Source: Turritopsis dohrnii
Taxonomy: Eukaryota > Cnidaria > Hydrozoa > Anthoathecata > Oceaniidae
Assembly: GCA_027922465.2 (NCBI GenBank)
Contig: BQMF02000027.1
Location: 1,302,001-1,366,000, forward strand
Length of the DNA stretch: 64,000 nucleotides
Reading direction: 5' to 3'
The stretch's first letter is position 1; each line of letters starts with the position of its first letter. Positions 1-12,900 of the stretch are shown piece by piece. The notes under the pieces are model-generated. The model made no database searches and was not told the origin of the DNA. It was given only the letters and a program-made list of their open reading frames with translations. A program made the position numbers and the translations under genes.

Positions 1-300
1 CAGAATGTCCAGGATTTCAACAATCAAAGAATTTAAGTATATATCCTAAGGTTTGAAAAAATTGGAGAGGAATGAATGTGATCAATCTTAGAGCCATTTT
101 TTGAAAAGAAGAATTCTGAGAGTGATAGATAGATGATAGAGTTGTCACGTCATGTGTAGACCCCAAATTTGACAAGCATAGATAGCGGATATGTGAAGCA
201 AACATTGCGTGATAAATGTCAACAAGAAAAATAAAATGACGGAAGCGTTTTGAAAGCACTCCATTGGCTCTCTGCAATTTCTTGGCTAATTCTGAAATAA
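1..300 (-). pseudogene. LINE reverse transcriptase C-terminal remnant
   Basis: Translated on the minus strand, this stretch reads like the thumb/C-terminal part of a non-LTR retrotransposon reverse transcriptase. Recognisable pieces are AKKLQRANGVLSK, IYHAMFASHIRY, LGSTHDV and MALRLITF, the usual order in CR1/Jockey-type LINEs. The conserved pieces lie in slightly different frames, so the copy is decayed by small indels. It runs off the left edge of the window, so its 3' end is not visible. The family assignment rests on pattern recognition of these motifs only. It is unrelated in sequence detail to the other LINE fragment near 16-17 kb. Confidence 0.65.
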
Positions 301-434
301 TGGGGTTTACACTTATTTATGTTGGGTTTATTACGAATTTCAATAAAGTAAGACAATTAAATAATAGACATTAGCGCTTCCACTTATAAATTTTGATTAT
401 TTTCAGTTTGCACAGGGCATTATTAATTAGTATG

Positions 435-1138
435 CAGTGCCGTACCCAGACGTATTTTGCTACCGTTTGAACGGTATGGGCGCCCAAACTATGTGCCCAA
501 ATTATTTTTTTTAGACACAAGTAAAAACACGTTAATTCCTCATACTAACTTTTTTGTGTGTGATAAAACACTTCAATGATTATGATTATACTTTGATCAA
601 AATACTTTGAGCTTTTACATACATTATCATGTGTATCAATCATTTTGTTTTTGTTTCATTTTGTATTCTACCACATTTACGTTCGTAACTTCTTGAATTG
701 AAAAGTATACATACAATTTTCGAACCATAAAGCAGGCTAACAAGTTAAACTGAGAGAGTCATCTATTGATAGACGCTCAGTCTCGTGTTTGGGGTTCACG
801 AGTAAAAACGTCCCCCATTTGTCTGCATCTTTAAAACGTCCCATGTATGTACTAAGTTGCCCTGTATAAATATAGTTATCATTCATCGACTTGGTTACGT
901 TATTCTGACTCTAACATTAGTAATCAAGATAACTGAAAATTATAAATAATGCTCAATTAAAGCGTTTATCTTTGGCAATTCTTACGTCGTTCGTAACACA
1001 GGAAATGCATTTTCCTGCGTTCTGGAAGGTCAGAAATTCAAAATTTTCTGGCCCCTCAGCGCCCACCATAGGGGTGCTTCGGGTGTCACTAATTACGTTA
1101 CCAACGGCATGCCCAAAAAATCTCTGGGTACGGCACTG
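435..1138. mobile_element. Non-autonomous hAT-like element, 704 bp
   Basis: The ends form a perfect 16-base inverted repeat, CAGTGCCGTACCCAGA at 435 and its complement ending at 1138. The element is bracketed by the 5-bp direct repeat GTATG (430-434 and 1139-1143). CAGTG ends are typical of hAT transposons. There is no transposase ORF; the short ORFs inside are chance. A second copy of the same family lies at 57578-59884. Confidence 0.8.
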
Positions 1139-1227
1139 GTATGCAATAAACACCAGATTTAAAACATTTGAAAGTCATCTAATTCTACAATGTCACCTTC
1201 ATTTTGGTTACATCATCACTACTCTCT

Positions 1228-1311
1228 CCCGTCCAGGATGTTTTAGGGTCAGGGTTAGGGTTAGGGCTAGGATCAGATACATTAGGGGGGTTTGAAAAGG
1301 AAATAGCGCCC
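1228..1311 (-). mobile_element. Truncated MITE carrying TTAGGG repeats
   Basis: Reading the minus strand, it starts GGGGCGCTATTTCCTTTTC and continues through tandem CCCTAA units (TTAGGG at 1253-1270 on the plus strand) to CATCCTGGAC. The complete version of this element is at 57430-57537; here the second terminal repeat is missing. Confidence 0.6.
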
Positions 1312-2469
1312 CAGATACCTAGACAATTGAAAACGAACATATATTGAACATATAAATATTGAAGATGAAAGAAGAAAGCTCTTTTTTCCTCACAGCACTT
1401 TCTGACCTATGTACCCGATCTGCTAAATGTTATGTTCCGATTATGTTATGTTTATATCGGATTCAATGTAAACATAGAAAGTGTGAACAACAATAATAAT
1501 AATGGTATACTTAGCTGCTATAAGACTAATGAAGCGGGAAGAAGCTGTAAAGAGTGGCTGTAAAAGATAAAGTTTCTCCTATCCTAGTTGAATAAATAAT
1601 TTGAATAATCACATCTATCTCGGAAATTTCAATTAGTTTTAGTTAAAAACGATGATAGCCTAGATTAATTTCCTAAACTGTTTGATTATCGAGCTCAAAC
1701 ACAATCGAACGACAAGCGAAACCAGTTTTACGAACAGTTACCTAGTATACACAAATCGATGCGAACATTTTAAGCTATCTATACCCTGTCATTACACCAG
1801 CAGTTTTTTAATTAATAATGAGCTAAGGAGAAAGAACATAGATAGAGTTGTAAATTATAAATAGTAAAATAGTAAAAAGAAGCAGTAGCTATATTATCCC
1901 CCCTCTGTTGTGTTTTTTTTAATTTATTATCTGATAAAGTTTTGACCCAATGAACTGAATTTTTCCAAATGTGCCACATTTAAGGGGTGCTAGTGCACTT
2001 TCGTACACTTCACCCAATGATTGGTGACGAAACAAAGAGTTAATTGCTCTTTAAAAGTCTTCTTTATTGATCATTACAAAATTAACAATCGTGTCGAAAG
2101 AAAAAAATGTTATATATTCTTTAAAATAAAAACTTTTACAAATAACAATTTATATATTTTTGGAAACCTCATAAGTTCTTCTTTCCAACGGTATAAAAAC
2201 AACATTGTATTGATGAAAATTCAAAAAGTTTTTTGTGTTTTAAACCAGGTATATACCCACTTTCTCCTGGACACACTGTACTTGTTCCAGTGATGATTTA
2301 ACTTTATTCTCTCAACATTTTCTCTAATATAAGCAACACTATTTTTAACATTTTAAAAAACAGGCACTTTTTAGATCCAAATTAAAGATTATGCTTTATA
2401 TTAATATTCAATACAATCCAAGGAAAAAGCAAGAAAATTCAAATCAAATTTCAAATTTCGTGTCACTAA
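1312..2469. other. Intergenic, no gene seen
   Basis: This is A+T-rich sequence with short chance ORFs only. I see no conserved protein motif, RNA gene or recognisable repeat end. Confidence 0.5.
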
Positions 2470-3514
2470 GGCTATAGTTATTTAATACTTTGTTCAGCGT
2501 AACCCGCCCGCATTATGATTTTTTGGACAAATAATACGCATTAAAATACATTATTTTTACAACTTAAACCATCTTTAAAAAACTCAACTAAAACAAAACA
2601 AAACAAAACATTATAGAGAAACCTCGTCACGTACATTACGATGCTTATGTGAAAGGTACCTCACCATTGATAATGTTTTAGTACATATTTCTATTTAATT
2701 ATGACTCCTCAGAGTTTTATGCCCTGATTTTGTAAATCTTTCCTCTGTTGTTACAAACGGAATTGTAAATCTTCAAATCAAATTGATTGGAACAACGGTG
2801 GAGAGATTTACAAAATAGTTATTTCTTCACATATTTTCATTTTAACGAAGCTTCGCAAAAGATGTTTTTTTATGTTTTAGTGCATTATATGTCTCCTTGT
2901 CTCTGTAGTGCTTTTCTTTGTTGCTCAAGTTGATTTATCTTTTATACTTTTATTTTTATGTTATCCTTTAAAACGAAATATACATCAGAGTTAGCCGATT
3001 TGATATGCTCTCCATCATTGTTCAAAAATTTCTATTTCAATTTTTAATTTTTTCGAAATCGGCACAACAATTTATTATAAAGAAGAAAATAATATTTCTT
3101 TAATGAAAAAGAAGAATGAAACTACGTCAATAACATAAGTGGTGACTGAAATTTTAGAATAATAGAATCATTTTGAACATAAACGTTGCTAAGATACATG
3201 TTGCGACGTGCCTTTCTTTTACTTGACTGTCTAGACAAATGTTAGTATATCGTGAAGTGAAAAAAAGAAACAAACACACCTGATGTATTAACGAAAATAA
3301 ATAGAGAATGGCTTGTTAATATTGTGTAATACTTCATAACATTTATGAAAAGGTCTGTTCTAAAATCCGCCTTATAGTACATTATCGTTAAAAAATGCAC
3401 ATTGTATGTCATTATTTCGTTTGCAAAATAATACATAATGAATAATGCCCGCATTCTGCATCACTATTTTTCTTAAGTCTGTTAGGCTGAACGAAGTATT
3501 AAATAACTATGGCC
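2470..3514. mobile_element. PIF/Harbinger-like MITE, 1045 bp (copy 1)
   Basis: The ends are inverted repeats: GGCTATAGTTATTTAATAC at the left and, on the other strand from the right, GGCCATAGTTATTTAATAC. The similarity continues inward for several tens of bases. TAA flanks both ends (2467-2469 and 3515-3517), the target duplication expected of PIF/Harbinger. No transposase is encoded. A second copy starts at 52565. Confidence 0.75.
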
Positions 3515-4580
3515 TAAGCAGGATTACTTCTTTTGGTCTATTTCACCAGAGTTTATTTATTTATTTGTTTATTCTTTATTTAAAGTATATACATACAAAA
3601 ATTAAGTAAATTAAAAATCCAATAAATCAAAATAAAAAGTTAGGCTAATGGCTAATTTAAATCAACTATCATAAAAACTTAAAAACACATTAAAATAATA
3701 TTATTGATGATTTTGATGCAGAATTTTGACACTGGTTAATAATCACATAAGAACCCCCTGGGTATCAAAATCAACAAACAGGTTAAGGTAAGGGTAAGGG
3801 TTATTAATAATAATTTTTGTTGTTCATTGAAAACCAACATTTATAAGCATGTGTCAGCTGGTAGGAGTCTTAAGTAATTATATTATAAGGTATAAAATGG
3901 GTATTATAAAAGATAAAAGTTTTTTTCCCCATGTCTTAAGTATAGGACACACACGACCATTTAGATTGACGTGACATGACGAAATTTTCCTATAAACACT
4001 CTGCAAGCCTGGTAGCACCAGCTAGACAATGTTACTAGAAAACAGGAGGTGGTGTAAGCTACAGTCATATCTCAATAATGAATATAATATGTCAGAGCCA
4101 ATAGTTACAATTCTCACCTGCCTTAGAACACTTTAAAACCAACTGCTGTAGTGTTGTATCATCACCGTGTAGTGGAGACTTTGTCTATTATCAATTCAGA
4201 AAGTGAAAGTCATGATTATTAAAATGTGTATTTCATACATATATTTGTCTTGTCATTTAATAAATTTTTAATGGATATATTTGATTGAGATTGGGAATAA
4301 TAATTTTTTAAAAAATGTTGTTTTTTATTTGAATATAAATACATGTTCTACTTTACTTTATGTTGTCTCTACATATTATAATTACTATTAAATAAATAGC
4401 AAGCTTTTGAATGTTGAATGTTATCAAAACCCTGTTTTTCTCCTAGTACTTGTATTTTTATCAAGTTATAAACATTTGTTTTTTTTTATTTATATAGTAT
4501 TATGAAACCTACTAATGGCCCACTAATGATCCCACTAACGGCATAGTGTGGAAGCTAACTCCGTGGTTTTTTATTTTGGT
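3515..4580. other. Intergenic, no gene seen
   Basis: This is A+T-rich DNA upstream of the tail-anchored ORF. A short telomere-like patch (GGTAAGGGTAAGGGTTA) lies near 3785. Nothing else is recognised. Confidence 0.45.
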
Positions 4581-4958
4581 ATGAAGATGATGGTTGAAGA
4601 TTATAGTTACTTTTATCTTGGCGAAAATGATGATCAGGATGATGTAGAAGATTGTACCGATGAAAAGGACAGGGTACCCCTAGTCGATATGTCTGGTTCT
4701 AACTGTAGGGAGTATATCACGTTGCTCCAAGATGAAATACAAACCATATGTGAATCTAGTTATATTACGAATTTGCAACTTCAGCAAACTACTAACGAAT
4801 TGTTGAAAGAAACAAAACCATCTACGAAAGACCACTTATCTAAAATTGTTCATAAAAGAGAAGGTTCCTGCTTTGGAATTGTCATTCATCCAGTTATTTT
4901 GATCATGTCTGTTTGTTTTTTCACCTTTGGTATTGTATTGGCTATAATGGTCATGTGA
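4581..4958 (+). CDS. Small tail-anchored membrane protein, unknown family
   Basis: This open frame gives 125 residues from the ATG at 4581. The frame is open a little further upstream, but only a GTG at 4548 is available there, so ATG is preferred for a eukaryote. The N-terminal half is acidic (clusters of D/E at about residues 13-30). The middle is polar and helical-looking (LLQDEIQTICE, LQLQQTTNELLKE). The last ~24 residues are a hydrophobic segment (IVIHPVILIMSVCF, then FGIVLAIMVM) right at the C terminus, preceded by basic KIVHKREG. That layout matches a tail-anchored protein inserted post-translationally into ER or another endomembrane, reminiscent of SNARE or BCL2-type anchors, but no family motif is convincing. 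It could instead be the last exon of a spliced gene, since a possible acceptor (ending CATAG at 4546) lies just upstream. I do not recognise it. Confidence 0.5.
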   Translation: MKMMVEDYSYFYLGENDDQDDVEDCTDEKDRVPLVDMSGSNCREYITLLQDEIQTICESSYITNLQLQQTTNELLKETKPSTKDHLSKIVHKREGSCFGIVIHPVILIMSVCFFTFGIVLAIMVM

Positions 4959-5234
4959 ATGGTCATGTAAATCGTTCAAATAAGAGTCATTGTACTATAA
5001 GCTAATTGGATATATATGATGTCAATATTCTTTTGTAAAAAGCAACTATTTACATGTTACGGGGAAAATTCAAAATTTTTCCTCTGGTATATTGGTAGAT
5101 TGTTTATAATAAGAAATGAACAATGCAAGTACTCACACCTTTTTGTATGTGGAAAGGTACAAAAAAAACCTCATGCATATTATCAAAACTTCCAAAAACA
5201 GATTATCATCTGGCATTTATGTGTTATAATTTCC

Positions 5235-5602
5235 AGTCTTCTTTTAAAAACAACGTAAACACACTCCTAAAATTTCCTACGCATGTGATTTTAATCGCAC
5301 ACATCATCATACCTCAAAATTTACGCATGCAATCTGATATTTTAGGTGATTGGAAAATATATCTCCTTTTTATAACTGTGAAAACGAAATAAGTATTACC
5401 ATTACATGATAATCTTTTTTATATATATATATAAAAGAAATTTAAAATGTTAAAACTCATTAAAATCATGCACTATGCCCACAAACAGGATTTTTTTCAC
5501 ACGATGATGACAAATTGACACGTGTGATTAAATGTACGCCCTGGACTTTTGACGCATGTGACAGCACGTGTGTGTGTGTGTGATTGCACTCGTCAAAAGG
5601 AA
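5235..5602 (-). mobile_element. AGTCTTCTCC-family DNA element, degenerate copy
   Basis: This is an inverted, diverged copy of the complete element at 44249-44587. They share blocks such as TTAATCGCACACATCATC, CACTATGCCCACAAACA, TCACACGATGATGACAAA and GACTTTTGACGCATGTGACA. The ends retain AGTCTTCT on the left and CAAAAGGA on the right. It contains a (GT)n run near 5570. It has no coding capacity. Confidence 0.65.
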
Positions 5603-6571
5603 TAACATTGTTTAATAATTTCTAGAAAATCTTTATTATAATGACAATTTCTACAAGGTTTTTTTATAGTACTTTGTTGACGTGGTGAAACTGAATAAGA
5701 AGGAAATAAAGAAATAATAAGAAATAGAAATGGTCATAGTTTCCAAAATATTCATGAGATTATAAGATGAGTTGTTTTTCTCTTTATATTTTTACCCACT
5801 TTGATCTTAAAAGGCAAGAAGAAAATTCTACTAACTGGCCAGGTAATATCTGTATGAACATTCTTACAGGGTGCATAAAAGGAAGATGTTTAGCGTAAGG
5901 TTGACCTTATTGATAATTTTTTCATAATATTTTCGTTTACTATATTTATTTTTTTATGTTTTATATTGTTACTTTTAGCATTTCAATAAACATTTTCAGA
6001 TAAAAAATAAGTTTATTGTATTATTCCCTAATCTCCTGTTCTGCTAAACTATGATGCTGGGCAGCATAAAAGTGCTCAAAGCCTTTCAGCAATTTTTGTT
6101 TACACATCGCTCCTTTTATACATCACAATCATCAACACTACCAGCTTTTGCAGCTTGAGAAGTGCAGCATCACGTAGGTAAATAATACACATGCATATTG
6201 GAGTAGGAAAATCCCTTACTCTTTCATACTCTTTCAAATTGGATTTTATAAAATGTATTGGAAAGGCAAAATCAACCAGTTAGAACTTTATATAAACAGA
6301 GATAGATGGCACAATTCAATAAGGTTAGCATTGGATATCAAGTTTTAGTCTTGTGTTGTTTTAAAATGATATTTTGAGGTATGAAAGACAAAGTTGATTA
6401 GAAAGTCTTTAGGAAATTTTTTTTCCCTGGAGAAATATTGAATGTGCTTTTTGCTGTCATATAGAAGATATATAATATTATAATACATGTTTAGATAATA
6501 TGTTTTGCAAATAAAGAAGATTCTGAACTGTCTATCATTTATTCACTATTTTTAAGTCTTTAGGGATAACG
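5603..6571. other. Upstream region of the LRR-Ig gene
   Basis: No ORF, repeat end or RNA gene is recognised. The promoter and 5' UTR of the LRR-Ig gene should lie here, but no clear TATA or initiator could be assigned. Confidence 0.4.
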
Positions 6572-9500
6572 ATGAAATTTTTGGGTGTTATTGTATTTGC
6601 ATGTTTGTTGCTCAATACCTCTTGCAATTTGTGTCCGCAAAAGTGTTCCTGTCATTCGTCATGGTTACGAGGAGTAACGAGTGTTGTAGTGGATTGTTCA
6701 AAGCAGGGTTTCTTTACAATACCGACAAAGAGAGTTTCCCGGTATATAACATCATTGTAAGTTTTACATTTACTTATAAAATTCTATACAGTATTTCCTA
6801 TTTCAAGAAATTATTATTAAAGAGCATTAATATACAAGGCTCAAAGAAAACCGTAAATAAACTCCCTGAAATAAAAAACTGAAATAAAACAATCACTGTT
6901 ACGTTTATAACCATGAAATTATATCTGAATGGCTGGACAGGATACCATTTTAAAAAGAGTCAACTGCATTTATATAAAAAATCTTGCAACCCTGATTCAG
7001 ATGAATAAAACCAAAGCATTACAGTTCTACCACTTCACATTTATGTTTCCTATATTTTTGTTTTAGTGTCCTTAGTGAGAATTATATCACTGAACTTCCG
7101 AGAAATGCATTCAAGAAGTATAGATATCTAAGAGAATTGTAAGCTTAATAACTTTTTACATCAACATAAATTTCTTCGTTACTACACATTTGTGGATAAT
7201 GCTGTAATATTTTTGAGTCTTCTTTTGATGAAGTAAACCTTTTTAAAAGGCATGTTTTTGTATCTATTACCAGATACAAAATACTTAAGATTTTTTGTAG
7301 ATGTTTGACAACACTGATATGCAAAATTGACATTGTACTAACAACACTTAAGCCTTGCTTTACTAATACGAAAAAAAGAATGAACAAAAAGATAAATTTT
7401 TAGTTTCTCCATTAGTATTCTCAGTTTGGTTTTGAAAAATACGTAATGCTTTTATTTCATCTATTAGGTATTTATACAAGAATTTTCTGACAAACATTGA
7501 TAAAGAGGCCTTCAATGGGCTACGAAGACTGACAGACTTGTATGTTTGTAACTATCGTTATAAATGCTGGTCCTATTTTATCAGTATGTAATCAACTTAC
7601 ATGACATCTTGTTTTAGGTCCTTGCATTCTAATAAGTTGAAAATGATTGAAAATGGCACCTTCTTACCTTTGAGAAGTCTTAAGAGATTGTAAGGAGTGT
7701 TTGATTTAATTTCCTTATAAACCATAAACTATCCTAACGTTTTTAATGTAATTGTTGTCCAACTTTTTTTTCACTCGAAAACTTTTTTGACCCTGACCAC
7801 AATTACTTGTTTAAACTTTGAGGTAGATATTCATGGGGAGAACTTCAAGTAGTAATTTTTCTCTTTAGATATCTTTTTACAAATTTTATACAAGAAATCA
7901 ATCCAGCTACTTTTGTTGGTCTGCGGAAAGTTGAGACAGTGTTGGTATTCATTTGTTGTTATTTTAGTAGATTGACTTTTGTGCTGGTAGAAAGATGGAT
8001 TCTTTTAGATTGTCTTTCATAGTTTAAACTCCAAAGATTAAAACTGCTGAATTTTTATTAGCATCCTTTTATATTATATTACCTTGAATATTCCCAGAAT
8101 GCAAATTTTTTGAAAAATCTGTGCGAAGGAGTGCATTTTTATAGAAATATACACACTATTTCAATGAAAATGCTCTTCATCACATTGACTTTTTGACGAT
8201 TTCGCCTGCTGGGTTACCTTAGTCCAATCATTTTGATTAGATGTCAAAAATCATTTTGATCAGATGTCAAATTAGAAAAAGGTTTATTACAAAGAGAAAT
8301 ATGTTATTTGTTATCAATTTAGATTTCTGCATGAGAACCTGCTCAGACATATACCGAAGGATACCTTCCTCCCATTGCAGCAACTACGTGTTCTGTAAGT
8401 GCTCTATACCTTCCTTTCTTGAAGATCACATGTCAGACGTTTCTTTTTTAAAATGAATTCCTTGAGTTACCCAGCTTACATTTTATGCACAATGAACTGA
8501 TAAAATGTTATATGGATGTAATACCAATGATCAATTAATAAGTGACAAGCTCTTGAACTGTTATTGTCTTAGAACATTGTATCGCAATCACTTGGCAAGA
8601 TTGTATGCTGGCTCTCTTGATGGACTCTATAAACTGAATCAATTGTAAGTTTTGAAGTAAAAATTTGCAATCTGTAAGATCTGCTGTCTTATTATCACAA
8701 TTCTTGATTTGTAGGTATTTACATGAGAATAAGTTAATCAGTATTGAATCTGAAGTGTTTAAAGACGTGAAAAATTTGAATAAACTGTGAGTTATAAATG
8801 ATTTTCTCTCCCACGAGTCACCACTTCATTAATGCTATAATGTTTGTGTATTCAACTTGTGTTTTTTTTTTCTTCACAATAGCCAACTTGGAAATAACAA
8901 CTTTGACTCACTTAGACAAGAGTATTTTTTTGGATTGCTGAAGTTATTTGAATTGTAAGTAAAGTCAAAATATGAATAGTTTTAAATGATACACTGTTTG
9001 GTATTCTTACACTATCCTTTGTAGATATTTGGACAACAACAAGCTGAAAAAAATAACGTTACACACATTTTCAGCTGTTCCGAATCTTCGTAAGTTGTAA
9101 GTTTGAATTTTTTAACCATCTTAATTTTTTAACCATCTTGAGCACCATCAAAATTCCAGCAGTTACTTTCTTTTTACCTCATGTTTTCATAACATAGAGT
9201 TTTGCTGGGCAATCATATCAGTGATATTGAACTGGGAGCATTTGCAAACCTTTCACAACTCCATATTCTGTAAGTCCTTACTTAGCAACTTATAGCAGTG
9301 AAAAAGAACACTCTGAAATTTGTGAACCCACTGACTGAAAGAAATGCTTGATTTTATGGAAAATTTGAGTTATGGAGGTCCATAAGCAAGATAATGATTG
9401 GCAGACAAATTTCGAGTTTGTTTTTTTTTTCAAATTAGTGAAAGTTTGAAATATGGAAAAGATATCTATAGAGATTATCCTTGTAAGTAAACTAGAAGAT

Positions 9501-9870
9501 ATATTTTATTTACTTAGATCACTGTCTGGTAACAAGCTGCATCATCTAAAGCCTGGAATGTTTGCTAGCTTGGCAAGTCTGCAGCAACTGTATGTAGTGT
9601 TTTCACTCAAACAAGAACATTTTCTGATGCCAGGAAAAGATGAAAATAGCTTTTGTTTCCACACAGTTATTAATGTCCCTAACAGAAAGTTGTGTTTAGT
9701 TGTGTTATTTACATAACTTTGTCAGATTGCCTTTTTATAAAGAAACACTGCATTTTTCACTGGCCTCAGAATTAAGAAAATTCTAAGCATATTTCAAGCA
9801 TCAGATGGCGACTTACATCACTGATGCCCGAAAATGCTTTCTTGGCGTAAAAGTAAAATATGATGCGCAG

Positions 9871-9909
<39 letters not shown>

Positions 9910-12900
9910 TATATAAGGATTCACATATAGGATATTAGGATTCACATGTATATAGGATTCACAGGATTCACATATAGGATTCACATATGGGATTCACATA
10001 TAGGATTCACATATAGGATAGAGTTTGCGTCTGTAAACGCAGGATTAAGAACATCACCTCTCTCTTTTAGTCAGCAATTTCCAGAAACATTGTTTTAGGG
10101 ATAAAAAAAGAAAAAAAATATGCATCGCTGAGGCTCAGTCCTAATTTATTGATGCTGATATGAAAACATTTGTTATCACTAGTTGGAATAAAACCATATT
10201 TCATCATTGAAAACCTTGATAAAATAATCAGTTTCGATGGTGGTATAACAGTGTTTAAAACCGTCAGAATTGTTTGTTTTGATCTTAGTGGAAAACCGTC
10301 TTTAGGAATTTCAATCTTCATCGGCCAAGATAAGTTCTTTTTGCTATCGTTCTGATGCTCTTCACCGTCTTGTTTTCATTAAGATTTCTGCAGGAGAATC
10401 AAATCCAGTGGATTGAACCATATACATTTGAGGGTCTTCGAGCTCTACACCAACTGTATGTTTAGTAAGAACCTCTCTTAATCTCAAGCGTTATTTTATG
10501 ATGGTCATGAAAACTTCACATATATTTTCGATATTTTTATTATTACTTTTTCTAGGTATCTATTCCGTAACCAAATCTATTATATCCTCCCAAATACTTT
10601 CTACGGAATGTTTTATTTGTCAGAACTGTAAGTTCGAAGGTATTTTTCATAATGAGTGTATTGTTATACACTTATGTTGTGTATTGATCCTTGAATTATG
10701 TTTAACAGTTGCCATGGAACTTTCTTTGAAAGTCAGAATGACATCATATTTCATTATTTAGATTTTATTTTCTCTAAAGTTCCTTGCTGTTTACATAGAT
10801 CGTTCTTCTTCATGTTGTAAACGTTATTGTTTAGAAATTTGGGTGTGAACAACATCACGGGGATAGCCAATGGTGCTTTCGTGGGCCTTCCACGATTGCT
10901 GGTACTGTATGTGGACTTTTTCTCTTTCTGCATCTTCATAAATAACGATTGAGCCAACCTGTGGTTTGGTTAATAAATTCGATTTTCGTATTATAATAAC
11001 AATCCCTTTTCTGTTCGTCAAGTGTTGCTGAACACCTTTCTGCTAGTTCTAGCGATTTCACACCTACAACTTTGAAAGACAGTTGTCTGATAGCTTACAT
11101 AGGGTATCTCTCTCAAGCTTGGGAATGTCAGCACACATGTTGTAGTATAGGATGTTATTTTCTTCAGGCAGTTAAATTCGAACCGTATAACTGTCATTCC
11201 AAAGGCAGCTTTCATGAAGCTTCGAAACTTATACAGAATGTGAGTTATCCACCCCAATAGGCAAATTTGTGGAAACATCACTGCGGAGAAGTGCATTACT
11301 GTAGAAGTATTAACACTATTTCAATAAAATTACTCTTCACCGCAGTGGTTTTTTGACGATTTTGCCCACTGGGTCTGTTGAGTTTCTGTATTCTATCATC
11401 ATAGTCGTTGGAAAATTCCCTTCCTAAAAGTTATTTTTCCATGATGTCGGATAGCTCGGTCCTCCTTTCTGCTCCAATGTCCAGTGGAAACGCTAATCGT
11501 ACCGATATTAGTGTGAATTATTAATATCGATCTGCTATGGTTCATGATGTTTCAAAAGGAAAACTGAAAAAAGTGTAAATGTGAATGAGTATATACCATA
11601 TATTTCCTTCACATAGTGTCCTGTACTTTAACAGTATCCGCTTCATAGAAGAGAACGCTTTTGCAGATACCAAAAGACTTGTTTCCATGTAAGTCAATTC
11701 CTGCCAATACATTGTATATCTGTGAGCTTTGGTTCGCCATAACTGAAGTTGATTAAATAGCCAGAAGTCTCAGTTAAGGGCCCCGCAGAAATATTTTTCA
11801 CTAGCGCCCTGTGCACACCCAGTCTGAATAATAACGCCCGTATCATGAAACGCCCTCAAGTCTTCTCTTCTTTTCTTTCTTTACCAATTACAACTGAAGG
11901 ACCACTCCAAACTGTCTGATTTTGATTTCCATAGAGTGTGGTATCCACCTGTATCCTTAGTACGGACTAGTAGAATATTGCGTAAAATCAAAAGCAACGA
12001 TCTCCATTGTAATTGCTATTCGAAATGGTTACGAGAATGGCTTATAAGGACTAACCAGAGATCAGTGATTTACTGCGAGAAACCATATTTTCTAAAAGGA
12101 TGGAATGTGACTGAAGTGGAAGACCAATATATCAATCAATGTGGTTTGTATTTACAATAGAACTTCTAATAATGATGACCTCCGGCAAAACAGCCACTTC
12201 CTGATCTGCAGTCAGTAGAGAAAGTCTTTGTTCAAAGTCTCGTAAAAATGCTGCCACTTAGTGGTCACCTCTAAAACAACTAAGCTTGGTCACTGAGATT
12301 GATCACTACTAGAGGTTCCAACGTATTCAAAGTTATAAACGAGTCTGGGTGACTTTATATACCTGGTGGATGTTTGGGATTTGTGGGACCGAATTGAGTT
12401 ACCTCTTGGAAATATGGCTGGTTTAGTTTTTCATTTTCTGTTTTCGACAGCATTAAGAAAATATGTGTTCTTTTGTTTGTTTGGGTTTTTTTGTGTTTTT
12501 TGAACTAATATTTTAATAAGAATAGTGGGTTTTTTGGGGTATGAATTCTGCAGATTCAAGATTTAACGTTAAAAATTGTGAAGATGAATTTGAAAAATGA
12601 CTGTTTTTTTAGATGACCTTAAAATTAACCAATCACCGTCCACTGTCGTCTCCACTCCACAATCAACAGTCTACATTGAGTGTACTGTCAACGCCGTGGC
12701 CAATTTTACCTGGATTAAAAATGGGTCAGTTTTGCCTTCGAGCATGGACACACTTCAAACGACATCTGGAAATCTTCTATTAAAAAACATATCAACAGAG
12801 TCTGGTGGACAATACACTTGTATAGCGAATACCGTTATCGGCAGTATCGCTTCATCAACTTTCGTCATTGTTGGTGGTAAGGCTTTTACCGTACTCCATG

